64,000 nt of DNA from Sipunculus nudus (lineage: Eukaryota; Annelida; Sipuncula; Golfingiida; Sipunculidae). Positions within the stretch are counted from its first letter, which is position 1, and each line of letters begins with the position of its first letter. A program made the translations under genes and the position numbers. The notes beneath the pieces are model-generated. The model did not search any database. It was given only the letters and a program-made list of their open reading frames with translations, and was not told the DNA's origin. The stretch spans positions 44,843,695 through 44,907,694 of the forward strand of contig CM049316.1 of the NCBI GenBank assembly GCA_026874595.1, in the 5' to 3' direction. Of the stretch, positions 62,866-64,000 are shown one piece after another.

Positions 62866-63570
62866 TGTGACACGGGCATAACTCCTGTTGTGGCACTCGT
62901 GTCTGGCCGCGTATTACATCCTATGTTTTATCCGTACTGGTTGAACTCTCGTTGTCATGTTAGCCTTGAGTTTTCACGCCTGGTCGTGGGTCACATGATG
63001 ACCCTGGTGTGTGGGGATACACACTCCTATGTTCTGCTAGATAATTCCTGAAATGCGTGTTTACTGTGTAGGATCTTATAGACTGTTCGAGAAGTGGAAA
63101 ATTCTCGGCTTGGGGTGTGAAGGTAAATAAACGGGCTGTGTTTTAGAACGGAAGGGCAGAGAGCAGAGAAGATTCCAGCGGACGCAGAAGCGTGTGTAAG
63201 ATTCTAGGACCTTATCCGACTAATGTGGCAGTTATAGTTTTTCAAAGACTTTCTCCTGGACTTTATGCATTTAGACTTCAGTTTATTTCTGGGTTGTTGC
63301 AAGAACTTTCCACTGGACTGTCATTCTCCGAGAGTATACATTTAGGGAACTTATCGTGGTGACGGTGATGGTATCCAGGTACTGTGCACATTATTTTCTA
63401 TGTGATTGTATTGACTTGTTGCTGTACCGCTGTTTTACTATATAATTGTATCGATTTAGTGTATTGTAATGTTAGGGTTGTTTTAAGAATAAATTAAAGT
63501 TATTTGTTAACAAAAAAACAGTGACTTCTTTATTTATTCCCCTAGACATTTCAGGCTGCCTAGTGTTACA
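62866..63570 (+). mobile_element. Possible solo LTR
   Basis: Begins TGTGACAC and ends GTGTTACA, an 8-bp imperfect inverted end pair of TG...CA type. An AATAAA near 63490 precedes an A-run and a U5-like stretch. There is no matching target duplication and no primer-binding site after it, so this is tentative. Confidence 0.25.
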
Positions 63571-63819
63571 GAATCAATTTTTTTTTATCTCCATTACAAA
63601 ATTTGTGTTCATTACGCATACGTGATCTGTTTATATTAGGTTCCGTAAGACCTGTTTCTTCTGGATCTTGTCTCCATGTGACATGGCGTCTGGCATGAGT
63701 GACCTGCCTAAATATTTCATGCGCTGAGCATATACCTAGAGGCCACACAACCCAACACTTGTGTTCTCAAATTGAACTCGCCCAGTTATAAGTGTGGTAC
63801 AGTGAAGAGCCCGCACGGC

Positions 63820-63924
63820 ATGCCGGGAAGAAAGTTATCGTCTGCTCTGGCGTTAAAAACGGCGGGAAACACGGTTGTTACGCTGCCATCCGTGAAAGAT
63901 CCATTGTCAGCCATTTATTTAAAG
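63820..63924 (+). CDS. Possible first coding exon of an unidentified plus-strand gene
   Basis: ATG at 63820 opens 35 codons ending exactly at AAG|GTATGT (63925), phase 0. The stretch 63780-63930 is CpG-richer than its surroundings and contains GGCGGGAAA (an E2F-type motif, here inside the exon), fitting a promoter-proximal first exon. The peptide is basic and Ser/Leu-rich; I do not recognise it. The rest of the gene would lie past the window. Confidence 0.4.
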
Positions 63925-64000
63925 GTATGTTCTTATATTGTTAAAACCTTGTACTTCAAAAGGTGTTAATTTTAATAATTTCACAGGTCCACCTCAGGAA

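Overview
The window looks like nuclear DNA of an invertebrate animal, most likely a mollusc and probably a bivalve. The genes are intron-rich, the DNA is AT-rich, and there is a FoxQ1-type forkhead gene, a digestive-type M14 carboxypeptidase locus, and many SINEs, short inverted-repeat elements and long degenerate tandem repeats. The species assignment is inference only.

Three gene loci could be assembled by hand, all on the minus strand; every splice junction used keeps the reading frame. (1) About 28.1 kb down to the left edge: a multi-exon C2H2 zinc-finger gene. At least 12 well-supported coding exons encode roughly 1,080 residues, with about 17 classical fingers, two atypical N-terminal fingers and an AT-hook. 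A non-coding first exon and promoter are likely near 28.1-28.2 kb. (2) 31.4-32.3 kb: an intronless FoxQ1-like forkhead gene with an EH1-like repressor motif. (3) 46.1-57.2 kb: an 11-exon M14 metallocarboxypeptidase A/B-like gene with signal peptide, propeptide and catalytic domain. All three zinc ligands are substituted and one in-frame TAA interrupts exon 9, so it is a pseudo-peptidase and probably a pseudogene or null allele. At the right edge (63.8 kb) a plausible first coding exon of a plus-strand gene begins.

The rest is dominated by repeats: a hAT-type MITE with 8-bp target duplication (16.46-17.33 kb), a Mutator-like MITE with 10-bp duplication (26.15-26.66 kb), a long inverted-repeat element (24.17-25.10 kb), three tRNA-derived SINEs, a decayed LINE reverse-transcriptase fragment (44.1-44.6 kb), and a family of elements with palindromic 5' ends, 3' terminal hairpins and internal tandem arrays. 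One complete 2.5-kb copy of that family (58.67-61.21 kb) sits inside an older repeat, which reveals its boundaries. Tandem arrays at 2.7-3.1, 20.0-22.1, 36.6-37.6, 39.5-40.5 and 58.9-61.1 kb share a palindromic core, GGTGGCGCCACC.

The strongest candidates for something unusual are the zinc-less carboxypeptidase and the hairpin-ended, array-carrying element family.
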